From the NCBI GenBank assembly GCA_002506365.1, contig DAXK01000026.1:9568-73567 (forward strand): a stretch of DNA of 64,000 nt, read 5' to 3'. The position numbers were made by a program, and so were the translations under genes. Source of the DNA: an archaeon UBA583. Lineage in GTDB: Archaea > Nanobdellota > Nanobdellia > Woesearchaeales > UBA583. Positions 41,079 through 50,295 of this stretch are shown here, piece by piece. The stretch's first letter is position 1; each line of letters opens with the position of its first letter. The notes under the pieces are model-generated. The model had not been told where the DNA came from. It ran no database searches and was given only the letters and a program-made list of their open reading frames with translations.

Positions 41079-41425
41079 AATTAATAAAATAAATTTAAAC
41101 TTTAAAAAGATATCTTATAACATAAAGTTTATAAACTTCTAAACTCATAAACTTAATACGATGCAAAATCTAGTAAATTTTAACAAAACATCATTTGAAT
41201 ATGTATGGGAACAATTTACTAGTTTTTATTATTTTAACTTTTATTTTTTTTATAATAATAATTAAAACTCATTATAAATCAAAATTTGGTGGAATCAAAT
41301 CCAAATTGAGGTGAAATTTGAGTAACTAATTTCTTAAAGTCAAAAACAAAATTATTATTATTAGATATTAAATATTTTAAATTAAAAAAATAATAAATTT
41401 AAAATAAATAATTTTGAACACAAAA
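41079..41425 (+). promoter_or_regulatory. Leader region of the DAHP synthase gene (possible attenuator)
   Basis: Long gap of about 350 nt. TATA box TTTATAAA at 41128-41135, a 34-codon ORF at 41161-41265, then alternative hairpins: AATTTGG (41283-41289) with CCAAATT (41301-41307), or CAAATT (41302-41307) with AATTTG (41315-41320). They cannot form together. GAGGTGA at 41309-41315, in the loop of the second, matches a Shine-Dalgarno sequence. A third stem TATTTTAAATT/AATTTAAAATA lies at about 41371-41405. A T8 tract is inside the small ORF. Confidence 0.45.
41161..41265 (+). CDS. Aromatic-rich leader ORF upstream of DAHP synthase
   Basis: 34 codons, MQNLVNFNKTSFEYVW followed by EQFTSFYYFNFYFFYNNN. 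It contains 8 Phe, 5 Tyr and 1 Trp. It starts 33 nt after a TATA box, the spacing of leaderless genes in this window, so the transcript should begin near its ATG. It precedes the first enzyme of aromatic amino-acid synthesis. Caution: in T-rich DNA any ORF gains Phe and Tyr codons, so the composition alone is weak. The first codons also resemble the start of the DAHP synthase gene. Confidence 0.4.
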   Translation: MQNLVNFNKTSFEYVWEQFTSFYYFNFYFFYNNN

Positions 41426-42466
41426 ATGCAAAAATATAATTTAACAAAAAAACAAAAAATGATGATACAAAATCATAGAAAAGAAATCCAAGATATTTTA
41501 TCTGGAAAAGATAATAGACTCCTTATAATCACAGGACCGTGTTCAATTCATGATACAAATCAAGCAATGCAAATTGCTCAAAATTTAAAATTAGAACAAG
41601 AAAAATATAAAGACACATTAAAAATTGTAATGCGAACTTACTACGACAAACCAAGGACAGTCACAGGTTGGGAAGGATTAGCTTACGACCCAAACTTAGA
41701 TTCAAGTTACGATGTTGAAAAAGGAATTAAACTAACTCAAAAATTAATGGAAGATATAACAGATTTAGATTTAGCAATTGGATTTGAAATCGAAAATCCT
41801 GACATGGCAGATAACTTTATTCAATACGCAAGTTGGGTTGCAATGGGTGCTAGAAATTCAGAATCCCAAACAAATAGAAAATACTTATCAGGATTACACA
41901 TGCCAGTTGGTGCAAAACATAGAAGGGATGGATGTTTAACAAGTGGAGCTCAAACAGTTCACTCAATTAACAACCCTCACAAACTATACAGAAACAATCA
42001 ACTAACTCAAACACACGGAAACCAATTTACAAGTATGGTATTAAGAGGACACGCAAATGGAAGTAACTTAACTGAACCTGAAATGCTAACTGGAATTAAA
42101 CAAATGTTAAAACTAACAATTCCAAACACAAATTTAATTTGTGACTTATCTCACGACAACTGTTTAATTGATGGAAAAAAAGATTACAATCTTCAACCTC
42201 AAAACTTTGACCAAACACTCAAACTAATGAAAAATAATTCATTACTTGAACAACACATCAAAGGATTTATGATTGAATCAAACATAAATAGTGGAAACCA
42301 ATCAATTGGAAATGGGGAAAATTTAGAATATGGAATCTCAATTACTGATGGATGTATAAGTTTAGAACAAAATTCAAAAATCCTTCAATCAGCCCATAAT
42401 TACATCACGCAAAAAAATAACCTAAATCAAAATTTACAATCAAACTCAAATATTAAAGTTGCATAA
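41426..42466 (+). CDS. aroG: 3-deoxy-7-phosphoheptulonate (DAHP) synthase, AroG type
   Basis: 346 aa from the ATG at 41426 (an in-frame TTG four codons earlier is less likely). Condenses PEP and erythrose-4-phosphate, the first step of the shikimate pathway. Visible: TGPCSIHD (metal Cys), RTYYDKPRTVTGWEGLAYDPNLDSSYDV, ARNSESQTNRKYLSGLHMPVGAKHRRDG (normally PVGFKNGTDG), LRG, CDLSHDNC (metal His), FMIESNINSGNQ (Glu), ITDGCISLE (Asp). It is the bacterial class I-alpha form. No other shikimate gene is here. The N-terminus is short, so feedback regulation may differ. Confidence 0.92.
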   Translation: MQKYNLTKKQKMMIQNHRKEIQDILSGKDNRLLIITGPCSIHDTNQAMQIAQNLKLEQEKYKDTLKIVMRTYYDKPRTVTGWEGLAYDPNLDSSYDVEKGIKLTQKLMEDITDLDLAIGFEIENPDMADNFIQYASWVAMGARNSESQTNRKYLSGLHMPVGAKHRRDGCLTSGAQTVHSINNPHKLYRNNQLTQTHGNQFTSMVLRGHANGSNLTEPEMLTGIKQMLKLTIPNTNLICDLSHDNCLIDGKKDYNLQPQNFDQTLKLMKNNSLLEQHIKGFMIESNINSGNQSIGNGENLEYGISITDGCISLEQNSKILQSAHNYITQKNNLNQNLQSNSNIKVA

Positions 42467-42503
42467 ATATAATAACATAAAATATTACTTTAAAATTTAA
42501 ACC

Positions 42504-42542
42504 ATAAGTTAAAATTATATTCAACTATAATTTATAACTTAT
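42504..42542 (+). terminator. Long inverted repeat between DAHP synthase and the MFS cluster
   Basis: ATAAGTTAAAATTATA and TATAATTTATAACTTAT form a near-perfect 16-bp stem with a 6-nt loop. It follows the DAHP synthase stop by 38 nt and precedes the first MFS promoter (TTTATATA at 42554-42561). Confidence 0.5.
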
Positions 42543-42586
42543 CAAAAATAACATTTATATATAACTAAAGAAAATCCATTTAATTT

Positions 42587-43783
42587 ATGTTACACTCAAG
42601 TAATATGCAAGATTTAATTCATACTCTCTTGCATTCAAAAATGTCAAAAATTTATTTTTATCAAGCACTAGTTTCATTTGTTACAAGTTTGGTTGGAATT
42701 TTTGCCTCAGTATACCTTTACTCAAAAGGATTTAGTTTAGTAATGATATTATTTTATTCACTTGGAATTTCATTAATGTATATACTTTGTGCGCCATTTG
42801 TAGTATCAATAATAAATAAAATAGGAATGAAATATACTTTACTATTAAGTTCACCATTTTACTTTATACATTTATTATCTCTACAATACATTACAATGCA
42901 CCCAATATTTTTTCACACACTTTGGATTTCTCAAGGAATATACACAGCATTATTCTGGTTTACATATCGTTGTGAAGTAATTAACAACGGATCTAAAAAA
43001 ACGAGAGGAAACGAAATTGGAACTCTTCAAATTATCGCAACAATTCTTACAACAATTGGTCCAGTAATTGGAGGATTTTTTTTAGAATATTTAACATATA
43101 CAAAATTATTAATTTTAGCAACAATATTTTTAATCGGATCAAACATCCCATTAATTTTATCTAAAGATAACAAAATTCACAAAATTAATTTTAAACATAA
43201 AGATTACTTAAGATTAATTAAAAAAAGATCAAATAAAAAAACAAAACTAACCCATATGTGTGAAGGAATTGATATCACATTATCTGTATTTATTTGGCCA
43301 ATTATTTTATTTTTATTTTTAGATAATAATTTTGCATCACTTGGATTAATGTATACTGTATTATCAATTCTTACAATTATAGTTCTAATTTATCTAAAAA
43401 CATATATCGATAGACACTCCAAAAAAAAAGTATTATCTATAACCTCAAAATTATTATCTATTGGTTGGCTAACTAGAACAATTGTAATTTTAGTTGGAAG
43501 TATTTTTTTATATGTAGCTGAAAGTTTAACTAAAATATTTGCAAATGTTTTAACTATGACATTAACATCCATATTTTATAATAATACAAACCCAAAAACA
43601 TTCATTGAAGCTCTCCTAACAAGAGTTTTATACTTTCATGGAACTAAAGTATTATTCTCACTAGTTTTAATTATTATATTTTCATTTATTGAAAATAATT
43701 TTTCAAACTTAACTTTATTATTAGCTGTAGGAGTTATTTCATCAATTGGTTTAAATTCAATTTCTGAAAATGAAGTATATTAA
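42587..43783 (+). CDS. MFS-type membrane transporter, tandem copy 1
   Basis: 398 aa with about 10-12 membrane helices. Opens MLHSSNMQDLIHTLLHSKMSKIYFYQALVSFVTSLVGIFASVYLY, has a cytoplasmic central loop (KDNKIHKINFKHKDYLRLIKKRS) and TRGNEIGTLQII before helix 5. It is clearly paralogous to the two next genes, so this is a tandem triplication. Major-facilitator-like; substrate unknown. A TATA box lies 33 nt upstream. Each copy has its own promoter, so they are probably separate units. Confidence 0.8.
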   Translation: MLHSSNMQDLIHTLLHSKMSKIYFYQALVSFVTSLVGIFASVYLYSKGFSLVMILFYSLGISLMYILCAPFVVSIINKIGMKYTLLLSSPFYFIHLLSLQYITMHPIFFHTLWISQGIYTALFWFTYRCEVINNGSKKTRGNEIGTLQIIATILTTIGPVIGGFFLEYLTYTKLLILATIFLIGSNIPLILSKDNKIHKINFKHKDYLRLIKKRSNKKTKLTHMCEGIDITLSVFIWPIILFLFLDNNFASLGLMYTVLSILTIIVLIYLKTYIDRHSKKKVLSITSKLLSIGWLTRTIVILVGSIFLYVAESLTKIFANVLTMTLTSIFYNNTNPKTFIEALLTRVLYFHGTKVLFSLVLIIIFSFIENNFSNLTLLLAVGVISSIGLNSISENEVY

Positions 43784-43934
43784 AAATTAAATTTATTTAA
43801 ATATAAATTTAATAAAAATAATACTATTTATTTTAAAATATAACTTAAATTAAATTTGTAAATTGCAACTATCAATTCGTAATTATTAAGATTATAACAA
43901 ATTTATATAATAAAAGATATATTTGAAATATATT

Positions 43935-45131
43935 ATGTTACACAATACAAATATGCAATATTTAACTCACTCATTAATGCATAGTTCAATGAGTAAGATT
44001 TATTTCTATAGAGCATTTATTGCCTTTGTAACTTCACTAATTGGTATTTTCATTCCAGTATATTTATACTCTATTGGTTTTAATTTAATAATGATTTTAA
44101 TTTACGCAATTGGAATTTCATTAACATACATTATTTTTGCTCCAACAGTAATTGCAAGTATAAATAAATTTGGATTAAAATATACTCTTTTATTCTCAGC
44201 TCCCGCATACATAATCCATCTAGCATCTCTACAATTCATAAATGAATCAATAATTTATTTTCATATTCTTTGGTTATCTCAAGGAATTTATATGTCATTA
44301 TTTTGGTTATCATTTAAAGCTGAAATTATATCAAATGGACACGCAAAAACTAGAGGGGACGAAATTGGAACTCTTCAAATAATTGTAACTTTATTTACAG
44401 CAATAGCTCCAATAATTGGAGGAATATATTTAGAATATTTTAGTTATTGGAATTTATTTTTAATTTCAAGTTTTTTATTAGTAATCTCTAACTTACCACT
44501 TTTAATGTCTAAAGACAAAAAGATTCATAAAATTAATTTTAAACATAGTGACTATTTTAAACTTCTAAAAAAAAATTCAAATAAAAAATGTAAAGTAGCT
44601 CATATGAGTGAAGGGATTGAATTAATACTTTCAACTATAATTTGGCCAATTATTTTTTTTATATTCATTAATGGAAATTTTGCAAAATTAGGTATTTTAT
44701 ATACAGTATTATCCATATTAACAATTATAACTTTAGTTATGTTAAAATCATATATTGACAATCACTCAAAAAAAAAAGTTTTAACAGTTACTTCAAAATT
44801 ACTAGCAATTAGTTGGTTTGGAAGAACAATTTTAACATTATTTGGAAGTATATTTTTATATTTATTTGAAAGTTTTGCAAAACTTATAGCAAATATTGTA
44901 ACAGTTACATTAGCATCAATATTTTATAATAATACTAATTCCAAAAATTATCTTGATGCCCTTTTAACAAGAACTATTTTTATGCATGGCGCAAAAATAA
45001 TATTTTGTTCAATTTTAATTTTAATATTATTATTTGTCGAAAATAATTTTGCTAATTATACAATGATACTAGCATTTGGAATTATTTCATCAATTGGATT
45101 AAATACAATAGTTGAACACGAAATGTATTAA
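43935..45131 (+). CDS. MFS-type membrane transporter, tandem copy 2
   Basis: 398 aa from the ATG at 43935. All three copies begin ATG TTA CAC, so the in-frame ATG at 43923 is not used. About 12 helices; shares LTHSLMHSSMSKIYFYRAFIAFVTSLIGIF, KTRGDEIGTLQII, FKHSDYFKLLKKNS and ASIFYNNTNSKNYLDALLTR with copy 1. It is closer to copy 1 than to copy 3. TATA TTTATATA at 43902-43909. Confidence 0.8.
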   Translation: MLHNTNMQYLTHSLMHSSMSKIYFYRAFIAFVTSLIGIFIPVYLYSIGFNLIMILIYAIGISLTYIIFAPTVIASINKFGLKYTLLFSAPAYIIHLASLQFINESIIYFHILWLSQGIYMSLFWLSFKAEIISNGHAKTRGDEIGTLQIIVTLFTAIAPIIGGIYLEYFSYWNLFLISSFLLVISNLPLLMSKDKKIHKINFKHSDYFKLLKKNSNKKCKVAHMSEGIELILSTIIWPIIFFIFINGNFAKLGILYTVLSILTIITLVMLKSYIDNHSKKKVLTVTSKLLAISWFGRTILTLFGSIFLYLFESFAKLIANIVTVTLASIFYNNTNSKNYLDALLTRTIFMHGAKIIFCSILILILLFVENNFANYTMILAFGIISSIGLNTIVEHEMY

Positions 45132-45285
45132 AAAATAAAACACATTAAAGTAAAATAAAATATATTAAATAATATAAAAATAAGTAAATATTATCTTAAA
45201 TTTAATTTAATATTGAATGGAAACTAAAAGTATCCAATAATTATAATGAATAATTCTTATAAATGAAAAAATGAAAATTTAAATT

Positions 45286-46473
45286 ATGTTACACAACGAA
45301 CAGCATCAATTAACACATAAATTACTACATGATAAAATGACTAAATTATATTTATTTCAGGCATTTTTAACATTTGTAAAATCTTTAGTTGGTATTTTTG
45401 CACCAGTATACTTATACTCACTTGGATTTAGTTTTGAAAAAATTATTATTTTTATTATTGGAATATCATTAACATATTTAATTTTCATCCCTCACTCTAT
45501 TAAAATTATTAATAAAATTGGATTTAAATATATTATATTACTAAGTGTTCCAATTTATCTATTTCACATTGCAACATTAAATTATATAGAACTAAATTCA
45601 TTTATGATATATTTATCATCATTTAGTTATGGACTTCATATGGCAATTTTTTGGCCAGCAATGCATCTTGAAATCTCAACTAATGCAAATAAAAAAAAAA
45701 CAAGTTCAGACTTAGGAACTCTTCAAATATTAATTACAATATTTGGAGGAATTGCCCCATTAATTGGTGGAACTTTTTTAGAATTATTAACATTTTTTCA
45801 ATTATTAATATTTTCATTTATAATTATTTTAATAGGTATTATCCCTTTATTACTATCAGAAGATATTAAACTTAAAAATTATAATTTTAAATATAAAGAT
45901 TATAATAGATTAAATAATAACTCAAGATTAGAAAAAACTAAAAAACCATTTTTTGCTGAAGGAATTGAAAGTTTCCTAAATGTTTCATTTTGGCCAATCA
46001 TTTTATTTACATTAGTAAATAATAACTTTATAATTTTAGGATTACTATATACAATCATTTCAATTTTGAGTATTTTTTTAATTGTTTATCTAAAAAAATA
46101 CTTAGATAAAAACAATAAAAACTCAACAATGATTAAATCTGCCAAATCTATTTCATTAATTTGGATACTAAGAATTACAGCAGTATTCTTTGCAGGATTT
46201 TTCATATACATTGTAGAAATGATGGCAAAATTAGTTTATTCAACATATAATCTAACTTTTCAGTCAATATTTTATTCAAACGCTAAAAAGAACTCAGCAA
46301 TGGACTACATTATATTTAGAGAAGTATATTTACACGGAGCAAAAATACTATTTGGTATTTTCGCATTATTAATTATCATATCCTTTGGAGCTGAAAAATT
46401 AATCCTTACAAGTTTCTTTTTAATTGGAATTGTAAATACAATCTGGTTAAGTAGATTAAGAGAAGAGATTTAA
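45286..46473 (+). CDS. MFS-type membrane transporter, tandem copy 3
   Basis: 395 aa. Same architecture: MLHNEQHQLTHKLLHDKMTKLYLFQAFLTFVKSLVGIF, then SSDLGTLQILITIFGG, central loop FKYKDYNRLNNNS and QSIFYSNAKKNSAMDYI. It is the most diverged copy; the TRG before DEIGTLQ of copies 1 and 2 is replaced by TSS. Ends in SRLREEI instead of the E-x-E-x-Y end of the others. Likely the oldest branch of the triplication. Confidence 0.8.
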   Translation: MLHNEQHQLTHKLLHDKMTKLYLFQAFLTFVKSLVGIFAPVYLYSLGFSFEKIIIFIIGISLTYLIFIPHSIKIINKIGFKYIILLSVPIYLFHIATLNYIELNSFMIYLSSFSYGLHMAIFWPAMHLEISTNANKKKTSSDLGTLQILITIFGGIAPLIGGTFLELLTFFQLLIFSFIIILIGIIPLLLSEDIKLKNYNFKYKDYNRLNNNSRLEKTKKPFFAEGIESFLNVSFWPIILFTLVNNNFIILGLLYTIISILSIFLIVYLKKYLDKNNKNSTMIKSAKSISLIWILRITAVFFAGFFIYIVEMMAKLVYSTYNLTFQSIFYSNAKKNSAMDYIIFREVYLHGAKILFGIFALLIIISFGAEKLILTSFFLIGIVNTIWLSRLREEI

Positions 46474-46575
46474 ATTAAAAATAAAATATAACCTAAAATA
46501 AAATATAATTTAATTAAAAAATAAAAAAAACATTAAATAAATATAAAAAATATTTATTTAATAAACTAATAAAAC

Positions 46576-47031
46576 TTATTCTAATCTTTTTTGAATTACA
46601 TCAATATATAATCCTTTATTTTGATTAAACTTGTAAGTTACTCTCTTACATCCATCATCACCACATTGATCCATTGTAGCTTCAATATATCCAGTATTAT
46701 AATAAATATTTTCATAATTATGTTTTTGATAATAAATTAACATCTCAGCAATATTTAATGACTCTAAACCTGTTTTTTCTAAATAAACTTCCCCTAGCAT
46801 TACATCTCTTTCATAATTTAAAGCTTCACTCCTAGGATTTTCATTCTTTAATTTATATTCTAAAACATCAACATACATCCCTTGTAAGATTAAAGCACTA
46901 AACAATAATAAAACACAAATTACCAATAATCCTAAAAATGTATTATGAATCTGAGAATTCCAAATAAAAATTTGAAACTTTTTCTTTTTTTCAACCTTCT
47001 CTGAAGGTTTAGCTTTACTAACTTTTTTCAT
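46576..47031 (-). CDS. Hypothetical single-pass membrane protein
   Basis: 151 aa from the ATG at 47031 (MKKVSKAKPSEKVEKKKKFQ); the longer frame is an AT-rich hydrophobic run and unlikely. Basic cytoplasmic N-terminus, one helix (FLGLLVICVLLLFSALILQG), then a charged outer domain with a Cys pair DQCGDDGCKRVTYKF. No family recognised. Two 17-nt palindromes (47166-47182, 47254-47270) lie upstream. Confidence 0.6.
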   Translation of the reverse strand: MKKVSKAKPSEKVEKKKKFQIFIWNSQIHNTFLGLLVICVLLLFSALILQGMYVDVLEYKLKNENPRSEALNYERDVMLGEVYLEKTGLESLNIAEMLIYYQKHNYENIYYNTGYIEATMDQCGDDGCKRVTYKFNQNKGLYIDVIQKRLE

Positions 47032-47356
47032 TATAAAAATAAAATAAATTAAAATATTATAAATATTTACAATATTTTTAATTAACAACACAATCAAAAA
47101 TAGATTATTTTAAATTTGTTACTTTCCTAAAAAAATATGATGTTATATAAATTATATAATAAATAAAAATACATTGTATTTTAATTAAAATAAGAAACTA
47201 AAAATCACTATCTCTCAATAAACCAACTAAAATATAAAATAAACTAATACATTAAGATACATTGTATCTTATTTATATTACAATAAATAATATAAATTAA
47301 AAATATAAATAAGTTATAGAAATAATAGAAATAAATAAATAAAAAATAATTAAAAA
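47032..47356 (-). promoter_or_regulatory. Long upstream region with two CATTG-core palindromes
   Basis: About 325 nt between the 47031 start codon and the PhoU-like gene. It holds AAAATACA-T-TGTATTTT (47166-47182) and AAGATACA-T-TGTATCTT (47254-47270), two palindromes with identical cores and compensating flanks, and a TATA-like stretch near 47140-47160. The spacing suggests an operator pair or RNA hairpins in a long leader. No ORF seen. Confidence 0.45.
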
Positions 47357-48187
47357 TTACTTTCTGGCATGAATTAATACACCAATAAAATTATACATAA
47401 CCTCAGCTAAAGAATAAACTAAACCATCAGTAAATGTTTTCTTCTCAATTGAATTTCTAAACTTTCTTAAATCCATAACTAAATTTCCTGTATCTTCTTT
47501 AAAGATATAATCCACATATAAATTAACATTCTTAGAAACTAATTTTGCAAGTTTAACATCATTTCCAATATGTGAACAAATCTCAGACATCAAATCTCCA
47601 ATCATATCAAAAACATAAGCATACAAAAACTTTGTATAAGAATTTGAAACATTTTCATACTTATTTAAATATCTTAAAATATATAAAATATTTTTATCCA
47701 TAACTTTCTCCAATCTCTCAAATTCAATAGGATTAAATTTACCCGCAGATACTAAAACTAACTTATTTGATAAATCCTTTAAAAAAAATCCAGTCTTTCT
47801 AATCAAAGTGTCAACTTCTAAATTATCCTTTAAAACAATTGAAGAAAAAATAGCATTATCATTTGAACTCTCCTCTAAAACCATTCCAGTAAACTCATTA
47901 TTTACATCTAAAATAGTTCTTAAATCATCATGTTTAACACTAATTTTATCAAAACCCTTAATATATGTGCAAATTAAAATTTGAAACATTTCAGGTCTTA
48001 CAACTCCCCTTAAATCCAATTCAACTGACTCAACCTGACCTGACTTTGAAGTTGAAATTAAAATATTCTGATTACTCTCAATTAACTCAACATAATCTCC
48101 AAAATCCAAATTATTAGATTTCACCCAATTTGCTGGAAGTGTTAAAGTATAAGCACTATTCCCTTGTTTTACTATTTTTCTAAACAT
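47357..48187 (-). CDS. PhoU-domain protein with N-terminal AbrB-like DNA-binding domain
   Basis: 276 aa. Residues 1-50 (MFRKIVKQGNSAYTLTLPANWVKSNNLDFGDYVELIE) are a SpoVT/AbrB-type swapped-hairpin domain; the rest is a PhoU-like helical bundle (RKTGFFLKDLSNKLVLVSAGKFNPIEFERLEKVMDKN and the second three-helix set). This fusion is the archaeal phosphate-uptake-regulator form. It may repress a phosphate transport operon not in this window. The stop codon sits in TAATT-TTT-AATTA followed by T6. Confidence 0.85.
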   Translation of the reverse strand: MFRKIVKQGNSAYTLTLPANWVKSNNLDFGDYVELIESNQNILISTSKSGQVESVELDLRGVVRPEMFQILICTYIKGFDKISVKHDDLRTILDVNNEFTGMVLEESSNDNAIFSSIVLKDNLEVDTLIRKTGFFLKDLSNKLVLVSAGKFNPIEFERLEKVMDKNILYILRYLNKYENVSNSYTKFLYAYVFDMIGDLMSEICSHIGNDVKLAKLVSKNVNLYVDYIFKEDTGNLVMDLRKFRNSIEKKTFTDGLVYSLAEVMYNFIGVLIHARK

Positions 48188-48360
48188 TTTTAACTAAACT
48201 AAAAATAAATTCAAATATAAATAATATATTTTAAAAATATTTTTTCCAATATAATTAAAAAAATCAATTTCAGTTTATAAAATAATTATGACATTACAAG
48301 TGATTATATTATATAATTTCTATAACTTAAATATAATTATATCTAAATACATAATATACT

Positions 48361-48840
48361 ATGATAAACGATAACTATACACACATTCAAAAATTAGTAA
48401 AGCAAAAACAAATTAATTCTAAACTAGAATTAAATTCCACTAAAACAAATGGAATCTACACATTTTCAGGAAATAAACTAGAAGATTTAATCAACAAACC
48501 AAATGAACTTAAAAATGTTGTAGGATTTTTATCAGACCTACAATATAGTCTAGCACTTAAAACAAATAAAATAATCCCAATTCACCTAAGATTAGATTTA
48601 AACCAAACAAGACAAATATATCAAAACCACTACAATAAAACAAATCAACCCCAATTTCAAAAATTACAAAAAATAACAGAAAATACAAATCCATATTTCG
48701 ATTTATGTTTTTATACTTTAACAAAATATAAATCAGCAGACTACATAGGATTTCCAGGGTTTGAATTTTTTGAAGATAAAAAATTTATAAATCACTACAT
48801 AAAAGAATTTAAAGAAAATCTTAAACTTATTCAAAATTAA
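48361..48840 (+). CDS. Hypothetical protein, 159 aa
   Basis: Not recognised. Mixed alpha/beta, Lys/Asn-rich, no membrane segment. A segment KIIPIHLRLDLNQTRQIYQNHY and a final FPGFEFFEDKKFINHYIKEF are the most structured parts. Its last 4 nt overlap the end of the convergent gene at 48837. Confidence 0.5.
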   Translation: MINDNYTHIQKLVKQKQINSKLELNSTKTNGIYTFSGNKLEDLINKPNELKNVVGFLSDLQYSLALKTNKIIPIHLRLDLNQTRQIYQNHYNKTNQPQFQKLQKITENTNPYFDLCFYTLTKYKSADYIGFPGFEFFEDKKFINHYIKEFKENLKLIQN

Positions 48841-49310
48841 ATATGTCTTTTAATTATAGCACAAACTTCACTAATATCACTAGTTATAAAATCAAAACTA
48901 TACTCATCAAAACCCTTTGGAATTATTTTATCCTTTGACACATTAATTAAAATATAATTTTTCTTTGGAACTTTCCTATTATTAATAAATCCTAAAATAT
49001 TATCAAAACAAATACTACAAACTAAATGTTCACCTTTTCTTAAAGCATTATAAACAGTATTTTTTAAAATTCCAAAATTACCAAAATCATTACTCCAATT
49101 AAATAAATACTCCTCAGTAAACAATTTTTCCTTAAATAAATTACTAGTTACAAATTTATATTTATTCTCATCAACTAATTTTTGTGTTGGAACACAATCA
49201 GTTTCAAAAATTAAATTATTAACTCCAACTGATGAAATTTCATCTCTAAATAAATCATCACTATCTCCCACAAGCACAAATAAATATCCAGTTAAAGTAT
49301 CTCTTCTCAT
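48837..49310 (-). CDS. Guanylate-kinase-like protein without Walker A
   Basis: 157 aa. GYLFVLVGDSDDLFRDEIS stands where nucleoside monophosphate kinases have G-x-S-G-x-GK, and the Gly and Lys are replaced. LFNWSNDFGNFGILKNTVYNALRKGEHLVCSICFDNI then follows the guanylate-kinase GMP-binding order. This looks like a degenerate P-loop kinase, so probably without kinase activity. Overlap of 4 nt with a convergent gene. Confidence 0.5.
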   Translation of the reverse strand: MRRDTLTGYLFVLVGDSDDLFRDEISSVGVNNLIFETDCVPTQKLVDENKYKFVTSNLFKEKLFTEEYLFNWSNDFGNFGILKNTVYNALRKGEHLVCSICFDNILGFINNRKVPKKNYILINVSKDKIIPKGFDEYSFDFITSDISEVCAIIKRHI

Positions 49311-49327
49311 TTTAAAAATATTTTAAA

Positions 49328-50224
49328 TTAATTACAACTATCCCTCTCACCAGATAAATTGTATGTCATAAATAAAAAACTAAATTGTAATTTATTAGCC
49401 TTTTCACAAAACTCATCTTTAGATAATTCATACTCAACACCAAAAACAGGTTTTCCTGCATCAACAAAAGGTTTAAGTAAATCACATTCATTATACTCAA
49501 AACATTGTTCATTTACTGCAAAATCAAAATAATTTACTAAATCATTAACTTGTTCTAAATCATTTTTTAACCCAATTAATAAATCTCGAGATTTAGCTTG
49601 CTCACTTAACCAAATATTATATTTTAATTGATTATCATAATTTAAATCAAAACCATTCTCATTAAAATACCCATCAACATTATCAACTTCAACACCATCA
49701 CAACCTTTTTTAACTGCTAAATCAAATCTTTTTTCCATTACTCCACCAAACTTATCAGATTCAGAAATATCAAGCCATCTCTCACCACTCCAACCATCAA
49801 GTTTATTTCCTAAAACACTTTTATCAAAAAAAGAAAAATCAGAACGCCAATCTTCACTCGTCCCACCAGAAAAATAACAAATAACAAAAATATTATTTGA
49901 ATGTAAAAACTCAATATCTGAAATTTTAGAATCAAATAAATCAATATCATAAACAGAAACTTCATCTACATATTCAAAATTTAATTCACCAGATAATTGC
50001 CATTGCCACTTATCAAAAACATTTAAAGTTCTACTCGAATTCTCCTCAGTCAAATTTTCAACTGGAACTTTTAAAACATTTGAAATATTTTTAACTTCAA
50101 ATTCTAACTTTGAAGGTTCAATAGATTTATTTTTTTCTAAAATAATAATTGCTTTATCAATATTACTAAAACAACCTGAAAAAAACACTAAAAAAATAAT
50201 AAAAAGATAAGATAATTTAATCAT
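49328..50224 (-). CDS. GH114/TM1410-like glycosidase-fold lipoprotein
   Basis: 298 aa from the ATG at 50224. Starts MIKLSYLFIIFLVFFSGC, a lipoprotein-type signal with Cys at 18. The body is a TIM-barrel of the TM1410/GH114 (endo-alpha-1,4-polygalactosaminidase-like) family: WQWQLSG, DIDLFDS, ICYFSGGTSEDWRSD, ERWLDISE, FDLAVKKGCDGVEVDNVDGY (acidic residues at the barrel), and FDFAVNEQCFEYNECD. It probably acts on an extracellular amino-sugar polymer. Lipid-anchored surface location is inference. Confidence 0.82.
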   Translation of the reverse strand: MIKLSYLFIIFLVFFSGCFSNIDKAIIILEKNKSIEPSKLEFEVKNISNVLKVPVENLTEENSSRTLNVFDKWQWQLSGELNFEYVDEVSVYDIDLFDSKISDIEFLHSNNIFVICYFSGGTSEDWRSDFSFFDKSVLGNKLDGWSGERWLDISESDKFGGVMEKRFDLAVKKGCDGVEVDNVDGYFNENGFDLNYDNQLKYNIWLSEQAKSRDLLIGLKNDLEQVNDLVNYFDFAVNEQCFEYNECDLLKPFVDAGKPVFGVEYELSKDEFCEKANKLQFSFLFMTYNLSGERDSCN

Positions 50225-50295
50225 AAAAAAAATTGAATTATAAACATTATAAAGTTTATCAATAATATTAAATAAAAACAAAATAATCCAAATAT

